DNA of 64,000 nucleotides, taken from Odontesthes bonariensis (Eukaryota > Chordata > Actinopteri > Atheriniformes > Atherinopsidae). The stretch covers positions 25,086,536-25,150,535 of the forward strand of contig NC_134524.1 of NCBI RefSeq assembly GCF_027942865.1, given 5' to 3'. Positions 21,833 through 33,077 of the stretch are shown piece after piece. The translations under genes were made by a program, and so were the position numbers. Below the pieces are notes generated by a model. It did not search any database. It had not been told where the DNA came from and saw nothing but the letters and a program-made list of their open reading frames with translations. The first letter of the stretch is position 1, and each line of letters opens with the position of its first letter.

Positions 21833-21847
21833 CGAGTCGCGGCACCA
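21833..21847 (-). other. Primer-binding site
   Basis: One base after the 5' LTR, in element sense, lies TGGTGCCGCGACTCG. It starts with TGG, the complement of a tRNA CCA end. The matching tRNA was not identified. Confidence 0.75.
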
Positions 21848-21848
21848 A

Positions 21849-22599
21849 TGTGACGGGTCACCACTATCTACCATGGACGACGACGACCAGGTGGATTATG
21901 GGGGTACTTTATTTCAGCTGCAACACAGTGTATGGCCACAGTGGTGAGGAGAAGTTAACATCAGTCACAGGACAATCACGTGAAAATCCTCTTTCCTCTG
22001 TGGCAATTAATAATAAAATAAAATACAGAAAACTGTCAATATAAAATAAAAATAAAAGTTACATCCTAGTGTGATCGTATAGTGTATGTTGTTATCTCAT
22101 AAATCAGGAGTGCAAAATCCCCACATAACCATCATATAACATGAAATCAACAAACAACAAATTAACAAGAAACCACAAGTAGCTTATCAACGTTAAATTA
22201 TAATTCATAAAACATATTACCTGCAACACAGTGTATGGCCACAGTGGTGAGGAGAAGTTAACATCAGTCACAGGACAATCTGAACACGAGGGAAAACATT
22301 TAAGCTAACTTAGCATAATTACAACTCTCTAAACATTATTTTACAGTCCAACAACTCACAGCAATTGCTCAAAACTGTTAGCACAGCTCACAGCAAACAC
22401 TTAACTTAGGAAAATACATAGCATAAACATCTGGAACTATAAGAAATTAATTGATTATCCCGGACCATACAAGCAAACGTCTTACCACGTGAAAATCCTC
22501 TTTCCTCTGTGGTAAGACGCACGGTAACCACTGCGCCAGTAGGTGGCGGTGTTGCACCATTTTCTAGCATGCTTTAATAAACAAATCTATCCCGTTACA
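21849..22599 (-). repeat. Gypsy 5' LTR
   Basis: 751 bp, colinear with the left LTR, with a single visible difference. It carries the same internal 60-bp duplication. In element sense it precedes the primer-binding site and would hold the promoter. Confidence 0.96.
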
Positions 22600-22603
22600 C
22601 ATG

Positions 22604-22936
22604 TTTTAGGTGGTGAATTTTCATTAATGCCCTCTGGGAGGCGCTATTATTCTGTCAGGACAAAAACAAAAAGGTATTCTGGATCCTTCATTCCTACAAC
22701 CATTAGATTATTAAATAAGGTTGTAGGAATAGAGTATATTACTGACAATTTGATTTACTGAGCGCTGTTCATCACTGACAGGACAGGGTGTTTGACTGTA
22801 TGTGTGTGTTAAGATGTATATGTTTTTATCTATCTATTTTTCTTATTTATACTATTTAATGTTGATTAATGGAGACTGGGACTGCAAACTTAATTGCCCA
22901 CTGATGGGATAAATAAAGTTTTCTGAATCTGAATCA
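22604..22936 (+). mobile_element. LINE 3' part, second segment
   Basis: Continues the LINE at 13958-14409 after the gypsy element: the frame reads LMPSGRRYYSVRTKTKRY, then SFIPTTIRLLN, and stops near 22760. The 3' UTR ends GATAAATAAAGTTTTCTGAATCTGAATC, with a TCTGAA repeat tail typical of CR1/L2-group LINEs. Confidence 0.8.
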
Positions 22937-23850
22937 GTGTGGTAGAGAGGAACAAAGTACAGACACGAGAGGATTGCTAGAAAGCAAGTCATTGAAAACA
23001 ATCCAAAACGACTTGTAGAACAAGAAATGGAGGTGGCTGAAAAAAATGACGATAATCTGGGAGCAAACTGCAAATCACATCGGTATTTAATACAGGTTTG
23101 GGGACATTACTACAAACAGAAGTCATGAGGATAAAACAACAAAGAAAAAAAAGGCCATTTGTTTTGAATGAGTGGGGATATCCAAACTTTTGACTGGGAC
23201 ACTAAATAAGTGACAGGACATGACCGAAAAAGACAAAAACTCGCACATATAAAACATCACATAGACGTTCTACAATATCCGTTCAAAGGTGTTTTGTGAG
23301 ACAAGCCGCTGCAACAAACAAAATGCTGCCTTAAGGTTATTAAAGGAGTATCACGTATCTGACGCCGACATTTCTGACGTCACAACTTGGCCCGACAGCT
23401 GCAAAGATCTAATAAACTCAAACCTAACACAGATTTCTCATTTCTTTCCATTTCAAGTCTGGTCTTCCTCAGCCCCAACAGACACTGATTCAAGTGACAT
23501 TAACACAGCTCCCTGCGGAGCTACAAGGGGTTTTATACGACCGCATCACCGATGGAAAAAAACAACAAAAACAATGAACCGTGGAACTCTTTACATCCTC
23601 CTTCAAATGCATTTTGAAATGAAGCAAAATCCACGGCTATTGGAAAAAAAGCTTTAGGTAAACTACAAAAAACACAAACCGTGAGACGTTATTCGAGCTG
23701 CGCCTTTGAGGAACACCTAAATGCTCGATGCTATAATGTTAAAAGCAAAAGTATTATTGAAATTACAGATTGAAAACTAAATCCTATCCTCTGAATGTGG
23801 ACATGTAAGTCCGTAACAAAGAAAAATGTCACGCCTCAAAAGCAGATGTC
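22937..23850. other. Downstream flank of the ASB gene; no gene seen
   Basis: No coding region is supported. The part next to 23851 is the expected 3' UTR of the minus-strand ASB gene. Confidence 0.5.
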
Positions 23851-23894
23851 TCATCGGTAGAGAAGGCGATCCGTGAGGCTGTTTGGGAGGTTAA
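23851..23894 (-). pseudogene. Orphaned end of the ASB SOCS box
   Basis: On the minus strand, starting from the TTAA shared with the MITE target site, the frame reads NLPNSLTDRLLYR and then TGA at 23851-23853. This is the expected last 13 residues of an ASB protein, including the LP motif of the Cul5 box. It is now separated from the rest of the exon by the MITE and is not in the predicted product. Confidence 0.85.
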
Positions 23895-24556
23895 AGGGGA
23901 ACTCCGGGGCATTTGAAGCGTGTTTCCATTGCTAGGGGTTGTCAAATAGTGATAGTAGGACACAGAGAGGTGCGTATCTGCGCTCCCTGTGTGGAGATCG
24001 CGCTGTCCGCACAGCATGTCATGCGAGGCTAATACGTGGTGGCTAAGGGGCAAGCGCTAACCCTTCCACGTAAAACAACAACTTGCACACTGCAGAAACG
24101 TCACACCACTTTATAACCCATCCGACAATAAAGTCACAAGCCTTACCATCAAAACCATATGCATGGTTCTCACATTACTGGCATGGGGACGTTACAAAAC
24201 AACTTTATAAACAGCATGTAACTCACCGGCTGGTTGTAGGCTCGCGCATGTGAAAGCCCAAAAGAGTCGATGGAGAATAATCCCATATACAAAACAATTA
24301 TATTCTCTAGAAAAACTGCGTTCAAGTATTTAAAACATTACAACAATACATGCCCAGTAATATTGTAAGTTGTTGTTTTACGTGGAAGGGTTAGCGCTTG
24401 CCCCTTAGCCACCACGTATTAGCCTCGCATGACATGCTGTGCGGACAGAGCGATCTCCACACAGGGAGCGCAGATACGCACCTCTCTGTGTCCTACTATC
24501 ACTATTTGACAACCCCTAGCAATGGAAACACGCCTCAAATGCCCCGGAGTTCCCCT
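23895..24556. mobile_element. TTAA-targeting MITE with 190-bp inverted repeats
   Basis: The TTAA target site is duplicated at 23891-23894 and 24557-24560. The element starts AGGGGAACTCCGGGGCAT and ends in its complement. The two 190-bp arms (23895-24084 and 24367-24556) are nearly identical; three mismatches were noted. The 282-bp centre is AT-rich and non-coding. TTAA targeting fits Kolobok or piggyBac mobilisation; which one is not decidable here. It lies in the last coding exon of the ASB gene. Confidence 0.92.
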
Positions 24557-27500
24557 TTAAGGCTGGAGGCTTTGTGCAGACGACTCCTCCCGAGACTTCG
24601 GCGAATAGAGAGACGACACAGCTGAAACAGAGAGCAGAGACCTGCGCCAAGGAGAGGAAACAGAAGTAACAAAAAAAAAAAAAAAAAAAAAAGAATTCAT
24701 TCATAGTTAAAGTAGAACAACTAGGAAAAAGGTTTTGGTGCCTGATGAGTGTGTGGATGTAGTTACTTTGTACGACACACCTCTTTTCTGCAGTGTGACT
24801 AACTGCGCTGTTTGGCAACGACAGGTCCAGAGGAGTCCATCCCTGAGCGTTCCTGCGCCACCTATCTTCCCCGAAGTCGAGCAGAAGTTCCACCACATTC
24901 GACCTTCCACGCCGAACTGCAGCATGTAAAGGACTTTCCAGCCAATTTCCAGCGTGAACATCTGCCCCTGTATGTATGCAAAAACAGCTAAATGAAGACA
25001 TTTTGACCCTAGACACCAAAAGCACACGTTTCCTCACGAATTGCACGCCGCTAAGGCTGGGAAATGAATACTAGTGACTTAGGAAAATATAAGCAAAACA
25101 TGGAGAAGAGCATTTAGTAATGTCAAATGGTTTGCAGCCACATCTGTTAGTTCTGCAAGTTAGATGAGCAGCGAGACTTGTGCAGGAGTAATGGGCTCCT
25201 GTGAAGTGTCAAAGTGTGAAAGACTGCTTTCTGTCTCTGTGGAAAGGGAAAGTGGGGGGCAAAGAAAGGTTAGACGGTGGATGGATAAAAATCCCCCAGC
25301 CAGCGGCCGGAACAAAAGCTGCAGCTTCAAAACACTCAGAAACGTCTGAATTTTCCCTCAACAGCAACATAAGTAAAGTATTGAGCTGGCCGATGCCCTG
25401 GTTGATGGATAATGTCACACCGGATCAGAGCTTCCTGCGGTGTGTGCTAATGGTCCAGTCTGAGCTCTCGTGTGTGAAGCAGCAGCAGTCGCACTTTTGC
25501 TCCTGCTGAGAACTCCGGGATAGCGTCAGCAAATATGAAATGAATGAAATAAGTGAGTACAAAGAGAAAAAAGTAAACTGCCATGTGGGAAGCAGCTGCT
25601 TTTTAAATTTGTTAGAAGCATGTTATACAGCCAGCTGGCTAGCTAAAAGTGATGGTTTTACTTTCCTAAACATGATTACTTTTCTATGTTTTTTTTGGTC
25701 AATTTTATGGACAAACAAGAAAAAAACTTGTCACTGTGCTATTATAAACAAATAAAGTATAGATTGTGACATTAACTCGAGTCCTGTGAAGGACTGTTTC
25801 CTCAATCCTGAATATCAACACACCAGTTGAAAGGATTCTGTGCCTTCGCCTGTTTTCCATTTATTGTGTGAAACATGTTGACAACAGAAAAAAATGGTTA
25901 AGATGTGGGACTAACTTTGGATTTGTACCATAAAGTCTCGCTTCAATGTTCTTTTCATCTTCATTTTTTTAATCTGTCACTATGGTTACGGCCACCATAC
26001 TTCATTTGTACCACACACGCTTTGTTATTTATGTCTGGTCTCACGGGATCTAAATCCCAATGTAACCCCCCACTTGAAACTAGCCTCTCTGTTATGCTAA
26101 TGAAGTTAGTTGTGTCTGTTCACTTTCTGGGCTGCAGGGCAACTGCAACACGTGCCTCTGCGGGCTCCTCCTAGTGTGTGTCTGTTCCTTAAGATTGATT
26201 GAACGCAGCGGTGAAATCACCATTTTTGTGAAAGACATGCTGGCAAAATAAAAGAAGCGTCCTCCTCCTGTCCTTTTGTTCCTACTCATTACCTGAACGT
26301 AGCAGCACCTCTACACTGGCTGCAGCCTGGGCCTGGCAGGCAGAATACAGCGCCGTCCCCATCTCTGGAAGCTCCATGTCAATAGGAGCTCCGCTGGACA
26401 GCAGCAGCGCCTCCAGACACTCTCTGTGACCTGGTGACGAAACAACACGGCATCACAACCTGTGCTGGGACATTTCGCGTTTTAACACTCTGGACGTTTT
26501 CGCGCGCGCACACACCGTTTATTGCAGCTTCATGGATGGGTGAAGCCAGGGGGTGGATGTTGTGGACGGAGGCGCCGTGCTCTAAGAGGAGGCTGACGCA
26601 ATCAGCACTCCTGCTCCTGCAGGAGTTATAGAGAGGTGTGGCGCCATCTTTCGTTACTTCATTTGCCTGAGAATGGAGTATAATAGCTGTTTATTCATCA
26701 AGACACCCCCCCCACACACACACACACACACTCACATTTACATGGCTCCCTAAGCTCTAAGACCTATAAACAGATTGAGCTACTAAAACTTTGAGAAGTT
26801 TGAGCTTCAGGAAGGGAGGTTCCAGCCACATGATGCTCAGAGAGAATCAGAAGGTTGTTTCGCTAAATAATGCAAAGACTGTTGTTACTCCCCCAAATTC
26901 AGCCTTGGCACACATTGTCAGTTATATATATTTCTTATAAAATGTTTCAGTGGAGGTGACAACTCAGCTTGTTCTTTTTACATCTTTAAAGCTTGTTTGC
27001 ATAATGATGACGAATTGTTATACAGTAGTTACTGTATATGTGCTTGAGAAAGACTAGGCAAGCAACACGCAGAGGGATAACTCTTTAAATCTCACAATTA
27101 ATCATTGCGCTCTCGGTCGAATAAGTTAAACTGACAATTTGGCTTATTTCAACAACGATTCAAAAATATCAGTATAGTATATCCACACTCCTGTCCCCCT
27201 TAACATCTCCTAGTGTGGACAAGGATCTCAGGTACAAATTCAGAATTAGTCTCTTCGGTTAAAACTTAAAAGATTGAACTCGAATCGAGGCATTCTTACA
27301 TTTGCACCGTTGTCCAACAGAAATTTGGCACATGCGAAATGACCGCCCAGACAGGCCTCGTGTAGAGGAGAGACTCTGTCGATGGTGAGTGGGTCCACAG
27401 GGAAGCCCTGCAGAGGAGATGAGGGTGTTACAAGACTGTCAGGGTTTCATTTGGTCACATGGAGTTGATATAAAAACAAATGAAAGGCCATGTCTTGAGT

Positions 27501-27909
27501 TAACCTGAGCGAGAAGAGTCCCGAGTTCCAGGAATCTTCCCTGGGATGCCGCTTCGTGGAGAGGAGTCCTTTCCCACCAGTGGTCTAAAACAAAGGCAGA
27601 ACAGGAAAGCAAGCACATCCAGACAGCACACAGAAACACCACCGTGGCCCACAAATCCTGCCTCGTCCCGCTGCCATCTTAAGCTAAACTCATGACAACT
27701 CTTGTACTTCTAGTTGCTCAGCATCATCCCACACCTCAATTCACTGAATATTACCCACATTTCCAGACTCTCTTCGTAGAAAGACATCATGCACGTAACC
27801 CAGTTGCATTTTGGTTTCTCTAATATCAGCAGAGATAAATAACCATAAACACAAAGAGTAAAAACTCACCCTCCATCAGCCAGTTGTACGCCAGACCCGC
27901 GTTCGTGGG
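24535..27909 (-). CDS. Ankyrin repeat and SOCS box protein (ASB5/9/11-like), MITE-truncated
   Basis: Seven exons on the minus strand join in one frame: 27909-27870, 27584-27505, 27407-27300, 26666-26516, 26430-26293, 24967-24767 and 24641-24535. Each has AG/GT borders and matching phases. The joined length is 825 nt (274 codons and stop), without the 5' exon, which was not found. Ankyrin repeats show as ERTPLHEAASQGR, VSPLHEACLGGHFACAKFLL, GATPLYNSC, SPIHEAAINGHRECLEALL, GTALYSAC and SPLHAAVRRGRSNVVELLL. The SOCS box starts SLFQLCRLSIRRSLGRSRLH. Repeat order resembles the ASB5/ASB9/ASB11 group, substrate receptors of Elongin-BC/Cullin-5 ubiquitin ligases. The MITE enters at a TTAA in the last exon. 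Thirteen residues are replaced by seven and a stop at 24535-24537, removing the Cul5 box. An alternative donor (AG/GTGTGT) in the sixth exon would break the frame. Confidence 0.88.
24669..24693. repeat. Poly-A / poly-T tract
   Basis: A run of about 25 A on the plus strand. On the gene strand it is a T-run just before the acceptor of the SOCS-box exon. Confidence 0.8.
26706..26735. repeat. CA microsatellite
   Basis: A run of C followed by about ten CA units, in an ASB intron. Confidence 0.85.
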
Positions 27910-28357
27910 CTGCACAACACAACACGGACAAACAGCCATCGTGAAATTCAAACAATAGCAAAATCCTCCACAACTGTTCAGGGACTCCAGCTCACTCAGG
28001 ATACACAAACCTGAAGTCGGCCTTCCTCCAACCCTTATCTGGGTCCTTGGTCACCTCCCCCACATTACCCCTTCCCCCATACTCGTCCTAGTCCATTGAT
28101 AAAGACTACAGTGTCTGCGTAACAATGCTGGCTGTAACGGTCCTGAGCTGACACCTCTTGAACCAAGGACATTTTTCTTGTGTGTGCGTGAACAGAGAAA
28201 CGGGCACAAGCTTGAGTTTTTTGCAAATCGTTGGCATTTGGGTGTAGAAGAGCATTATCTGAAAACAACACCTAGGATCAATAGGGAACTCCAAATGTTA
28301 AACACACACCAGTGCTTCTTAGTTTTTGCTCTCCTTAAGTGAACTGGAAAAACAAGA
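27910..28357. other. Upstream side of ASB; 5' exon not identified
   Basis: On the minus strand a frame reading KGWRKADF ends at a CAG/GTTTG donor near 27990, but it has no ATG and its phase does not fit the next exon. No first exon could be supported. Confidence 0.4.
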
Positions 28358-28563
28358 GCATGTTGAACATGTAGAACAATTAGAACATGTTGAACATGTT
28401 CAACATGTAGAACATGCAGAACATGTAGAACATGTTGAACCTGTAGAACCTGTAGAACATGTAGAACATGTTGAACATGTTGAACATGTAGAACATGTTG
28501 AACATGTTGAACCTGTACAACCTGTAGAACATGTTCAACATGTTGAACATGTAGAACATGTCC
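28358..28563 (+). repeat. 9-bp minisatellite GAACATGT(T/A)
   Basis: About 22 tandem 9-bp units such as GTTGAACAT and GTAGAACAT. Because the unit is three codons long, all frames stay open and give EHV-type repeats on one strand and FNM-type repeats on the other. I regard these as by-products rather than proteins. Confidence 0.9.
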
Positions 28564-28899
28564 TGGGTGTTCCTGTGAAGCAGCTGAACTTCAGTCTCCA
28601 TGGTCCTCAGGACCTCAGCAGCAGGACTGTGTTCAGCTACAGATGAAGAAGCTTTAATCCAGCCCAGATGCTGTGATTCATCTGTCTGTTTCTCAGCAGG
28701 ATCTGACTCTCCATCATGTGTTGCTGCAGTGTTCCCTAACAGTCCTGTCTGCTCATTCTCCAGTTTTCCATCCGTTACGTGTTGCTCTCAGTGTTAGAAT
28801 CAGCTTCCGTCTGTGTTTTACTCACTTTGTTCAGCAGCTGATGGAAGTTCAGACTTTACTACTCAGACTGAAGTGTTAACTACTCAGACTGAAGTGTTA

Positions 28900-29487
28900 A
28901 GGCTGAGTTATACTTCTTTTAACTGCCCTTGCGCTTGGGTCTTGCGCTTGTGTTAATGGCTCGAGACGTTTATGCTTCATTTAGCTTTGCCGGCGCTTGC
29001 GTGTGCTGCGTGGCGATTCACCGCCAGGACAGTAGGTGGAGTAGCGGGTTTTTTCAATGAAAGGAAATTCACTGCCAGGACATCTTCGGCAAGTCTCTCT
29101 TCGAGTGGATTCATCATAGACATAATATATTTTATATATTATGTCTATGGGATTCATGCTTCTTCTTCTTCTTCTTCTTCTTCGCTTTCTACCTTGGCGT
29201 TTGAAAACAGCGGTCTTTTATTAGGGGATGAAACCGGAAGATCAACACGCCGCCATCCATTCCATTTGTCCATCTTTTGACAGACAACACGAACAGCCAA
29301 TGAGAACGAGAGTTGCGCCGCGCTGAACCAATCACGTGGCTGGAATAGGGCCATGCTAGTGGCTACTCTATAGCTCTGCTCGGGTCTTGCGTGAAGTTTA
29401 GAAAATTGAGGTGACACACGCAAGGGGGGGCTTGCAACCGCGCAAGGGCTTGCGTTGTGTCTTGCGTTACCGACTATAAACCAGGCT
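28900..29487. mobile_element. PIF/Harbinger MITE with TTA target duplication
   Basis: Starts AGGCTGAGTTATACTTC and ends in an imperfect complement, ATAAACCAGGCT. It is flanked by TTA at 28897-28899 and 29488-29490. The inverted duplicate near 61365 has the empty site with a single TTA. It carries a TTC microsatellite (29158-29183). No transposase. Confidence 0.88.
29115..29152. other. Near-perfect short palindrome
   Basis: ATAGACATAATATATTTT is followed at once by its complement, inside the Harbinger MITE. It could form a 16-bp hairpin. Confidence 0.8.
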
Positions 29488-29565
29488 TTACATTACGTTG
29501 TTAATGTAATACCCCCGAGTTCAGGCTCCATAGTGTTTGGGACAGAGTGATGGTGGCTACATTAA

Positions 29566-30252
29566 GGCCCCATCCACACGTAGCCGGGTATCTGCTAAAA
29601 CGAATATATTTTTCTACGTTTGGACCTGTCATCCACATGAAAACACATAAAAACGCACCGTAAACGAATGTTTTTAAAAACTCCGGGCAAAGTGAAGATT
29701 TTTGAAAACTCCGTTTATGCAGCTGCGTGTAGACAGAGATAACCGGAGTTTTGCGTTTTCGAACGTCACAATATGCGCCAAAATAACCACAAATCTGCTT
29801 TAAAGTCTAAAGTACGACCTTTGTTAAATGAAGAAGCATATGTCTTGAGAACTGTGGTGGTTATTATTGTGCAGGCGCTGTTTACTGCCTTGATTTTACA
29901 CGCCCAAGTCGTACTGCCAGAGGAATGGCGTGACAATTTCCGCATGTCCCAGTCCTCAGTCCTCTCGCTGTCGGAATTATTACGTCCTCATATCGAGGGT
30001 CCACTGTCATGCGATCACCTGTCAGTGTGCTCAAAAAAGTTGCGTGCACAGTTTATTATTTAGCTGACGAGGGCAGATTGCGCAAAACAGCAAATGTATT
30101 TGGGTTGTCAAGACAGGTGAAAACGCAGATGTTCGGTTATGTGTGGAAGGAGTTTTTTTCGAAAACGAGGTAATGTGGATACAAATTATTTTATAAACGG
30201 AGGGGGGGAAACATTTGGTTTTAAAAATACCCGGCTACGTGTGGATGGGGCC
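29566..30252 (+). mobile_element. PIF/Harbinger element with transposase N-terminal remnant
   Basis: Terminal inverted repeats GGCCCCATCCACACGTAGCC lie between TAA target duplications (29563-29565 and 30253-30255). The empty site is present in the inverted duplicate near 61292. The frame from 29773 to 30063 reads PEEWRDNFRMSQSSVLSLSE and LRPHIEG, the N-terminal region of Harbinger transposases. After a 1-nt shift it continues with a helix-turn-helix (RKTANVFGLSRQVKTQMFG) to about 30172. The DDE domain is absent. Confidence 0.93.
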
Positions 30253-31475
30253 TAAAGCAGCCATGTTTAGCGCTTAGTTTGCAGGGCTGCTGGTGCAGAG
30301 AGCTCTGATATGTGAACACAGGAAGAAGAATCATCTCTCAGTTCATATCAGCTGCTTGTTTCTGTCCTGAAGTCACTGAGAATGTTTTATTCATGGTGTG
30401 CAGCTTCTGCTCTTCTGCACACAGCATGAACTGAACAAGTTAAAGTGTTTGTTGGTTATTTAACCTGAAAGCCTCCAGCAGCATCCATGTTTCCTCATTA
30501 AAGCTCTGAAAGAGGAATGAGTGAAACCTGTCTGAGTGTTTCTGTAACCTGAGACAGATAGAAGCCGTCAGGCTCCTCCTCCTCTGTCTCAGTCTGATGA
30601 TGTCATCATGTTACTATGATCATGTGATGAACACACTGATGACCTCAGACTTCATCCAACCATCAGTTCACCTCAAGCTAAAGATGAGGTTTCTAAAATA
30701 ACTGAAGGCTGTTTTAAAGACTTTTTCAGGGTTTTTAGGCTTGTTGCTGCATCAGTGTTAAAATAAGAATAACTGTTTCTGTAAATGTTCAAATTTACTC
30801 ATTATTTCTGCATTTTGTTGCTGTTGTTTTGCCAATAAATGATTGCACTTCTAACTCTCTGTGTTGTGTATTTATTTCCATGTTACTCAGCATGGAACAG
30901 GGAGCATTCCCTCCCTGAGAGGAAAGTCGTGTCAGATATCATGTTTTTCTTTCATTCTATGAGCTGTGAGGCCAAACAGCAAAAGACTGCAGCTGGTTTT
31001 TCTCAGGGTTGAAGGTTGTTTTTGTCACTTTTCTGCCACAAGAGGAAAACAGCACAGCTTCATCCACAGGAGCCTCCCTCAGGAAACTGTTGGTGGCCAC
31101 AGAAGTGCTTTAAATTAAAGGCCAAACTGAAGCTAAAGTAATGATGACAACACTGATAATCTAATGACTTGGATCCAAAGGGAAAGTCCCCATGAGCCTT
31201 TGCAGTCAGCATGAAGCAGCCCATGGTCAGAGCCTCCTCTGCTGCTGCTGACGGTGATGTTTCAGGAGCTGCTGACACACACTGAGCAGCTTTAGCTCAG
31301 AACACCTGGAACACACACACATCATGGTGTCATCACGTGGTTTCCTGGCTCCACCCCTCTGATGGTGCCCCTCAGCCTGCCTGCTGGCATTCAGGGGCAG
31401 CGGGTCGGTGAGACTCCCTCTGGTGGCAGAAAACAGAATTACACAAACAAACCTTTCCCACCGTCTTCACTGCCA

Positions 31476-31662
31476 GATGGATGGATGGATGGATGGATGG
31501 ATGGAGGGAGGGTTAGATGATGGATGGATGGATGAATGGATGGATGTAAAGATGGATGGATAGATGATGGATGGATGGATGAATGGATGGATGGATGTAA
31601 AGATGGATGGATAGATGATGGATGGATGGATGGTTGATGGATGGATGGATGGATGGATGTTT
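31476..31662. repeat. GATG tetranucleotide microsatellite
   Basis: About 185 bp of GATG units with interruptions, in two or three higher-order blocks of about 60 bp. It begins exactly where the inverted duplication ends. Confidence 0.93.
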
Positions 31663-32125
31663 TCACTTACTGCTTCGTCGGGTTTAGGAATAAAAGTCCA
31701 CATGGAAAGGTGGTTATTTCAGGCTCTGTCTTCTGACTCTCTGCATAGGGACAGCCACCCCTCACCACCATAACACATCTGATGTCGATACTCTTTTAAG
31801 AAAGACACACGTGATGACCACATGCCAATTATCGCTGTGGCTGCTTAACCTTAAATGGAAGATGTTTTTGAAGCCTCGAGCCGGATCGTCTCTCCTCTCC
31901 AGAGCAGCTGAAGGTCAACAGAACCAGATGGAACCCTGAGGTTCCCAAAGCAGATGCCTCCTCCCCCCGACTACACATCCAGATCCTGTCCATGTAAACC
32001 ACAAACAGGGTCGGAGACGAGGGGCAGAACTGGTGGAGTCACCGTAAACCAGAACCACTTCAGAACCAGAATGCAGACACAGCTCTGACTGCGTTGTTCA
32101 GTGACTGGATATCCTGTAAAAGTGA
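31663..32125. other. No gene recognised
   Basis: Unique-looking sequence between the GATG repeat and the hAT at 32134. Open frames are short and show no family pattern. Confidence 0.5.
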
Positions 32126-33077
32126 CTTCTGCGCAGTGTTGGTTAAGTTACTGTAAAAATGTAATCCGTTACAGTTACAAGTTACGTTGTTTAAAATATA
32201 ATTGTAGTGTAACTTTTTGGATTACTTAAAAAAGTAATGTAACTAATTACTTTTGGATTACTTTTGGATTACTTTTACCTATTTATGGTATAGGATAATC
32301 TGTATATTATCTGCATGATTCCATCTGTATTTATCACATTTATTTATACCATGATATTTTTCTTTTCATTGTACTGCCATAACTACATTATACATTCTCT
32401 GCACATACATGCATTTCCCTAGGTAATTGATCTATTCTGCACATATCTATTAACCATCTTTCCTTACACTAGCTGTAAATAACTGCATTTTATCTCTAAA
32501 TACTGCAGCTATACAATCTGCACATGTTACACTTGATAAGATGCCAAACTGCATTTCATTAATACATGTGCAATGACAATGAAGTGCTCTACTTTAGTAA
32601 TAAATAACCAAAGTAAGACTTTTACATCACATTTTATTTTTCTTTGCACACCCTTGCTTGTGTGTGTGTGCCAGTACTTCCGGTGAAAACTTCCGGTGAT
32701 TTGACAGCTAGCTCGTCAGGTTTGGGCCAGTGGCCGTAAACAAAGGTTAACTTATAGCCGAGAAGAAAGATGATAATATAACGTAGCTAAAAAGACTAGC
32801 TTTCTTCAGTAGCCTTGATGCTTAATGCTTACCAATTTAGCAAGCCTAGCAGCCTCGTTGCTAATGCTAGCCACCGTAACGTTACCAACCATACCCGACG
32901 TCAAGGAGTTGGCTGAGCAGGGGCAAGAGTATGGGGCTGGCAGAGTTAACTTCATAATGGGTGAGTGCAGGTTTCATTCACTTGTTTTCATTCTTTCATA
33001 GGATTGATTCACTTCAATGGTTTATCCGATTGCTGGCCACCGAGCCATTATGTGTCTGGGTTTGTGTAGGTTACTGA

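Larger units (their letters stand above)
14410..22599 (-). mobile_element. Complete Ty3/gypsy LTR retrotransposon
   Basis: An 8.19-kb element on the minus strand, flanked by 4-bp duplications CATG (14406-14409 and 22600-22603). Two 751-bp LTRs differ at one position that I can see (G at 14910 of the left LTR against A in the right one), so insertion was recent. Order in element sense: 5' LTR (right), primer-binding site, gag, pol (protease, reverse transcriptase, RNase H, integrase), polypurine tract, 3' LTR (left). This is the Ty3/gypsy order, with integrase last. No env-like ORF and no chromodomain are seen. All enzyme motifs are intact, so the copy could be active. It sits inside a LINE 3' end. 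Confidence 0.96.
28358..31485 (+). repeat. Large inverted duplication, left copy
   Basis: Matches 60034-62190 on the opposite strand with high identity: shared minisatellite at one end, a shared region with AATAAA near 30835, and shared CTTCACTGCC at the other end. The left copy differs by two PIF/Harbinger insertions. The AATAAA and the nearby Fc-receptor-like exons on the right suggest that this is gene 3' UTR and flank, but no exon is recognised within it. Confidence 0.85.

Noticed and set aside
23829..24625. Two mirror frames starting MPLSHHVLASHDML
   Set aside because: They are the two arms of the MITE read outward, not genes.
27910..28100. First exon of the ASB gene ending KGWRKADF
   Set aside because: No ATG, an upstream stop and a phase that does not fit the next exon.
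28326..28646. Open frame with EHVEHV repeats
   Set aside because: It exists because the 9-bp minisatellite leaves every frame open; the opposite strand is open too and no other coding sign is present.
31439..31703. Open frames of HPSIHPSIH type
   Set aside because: GATG microsatellite read in several frames.
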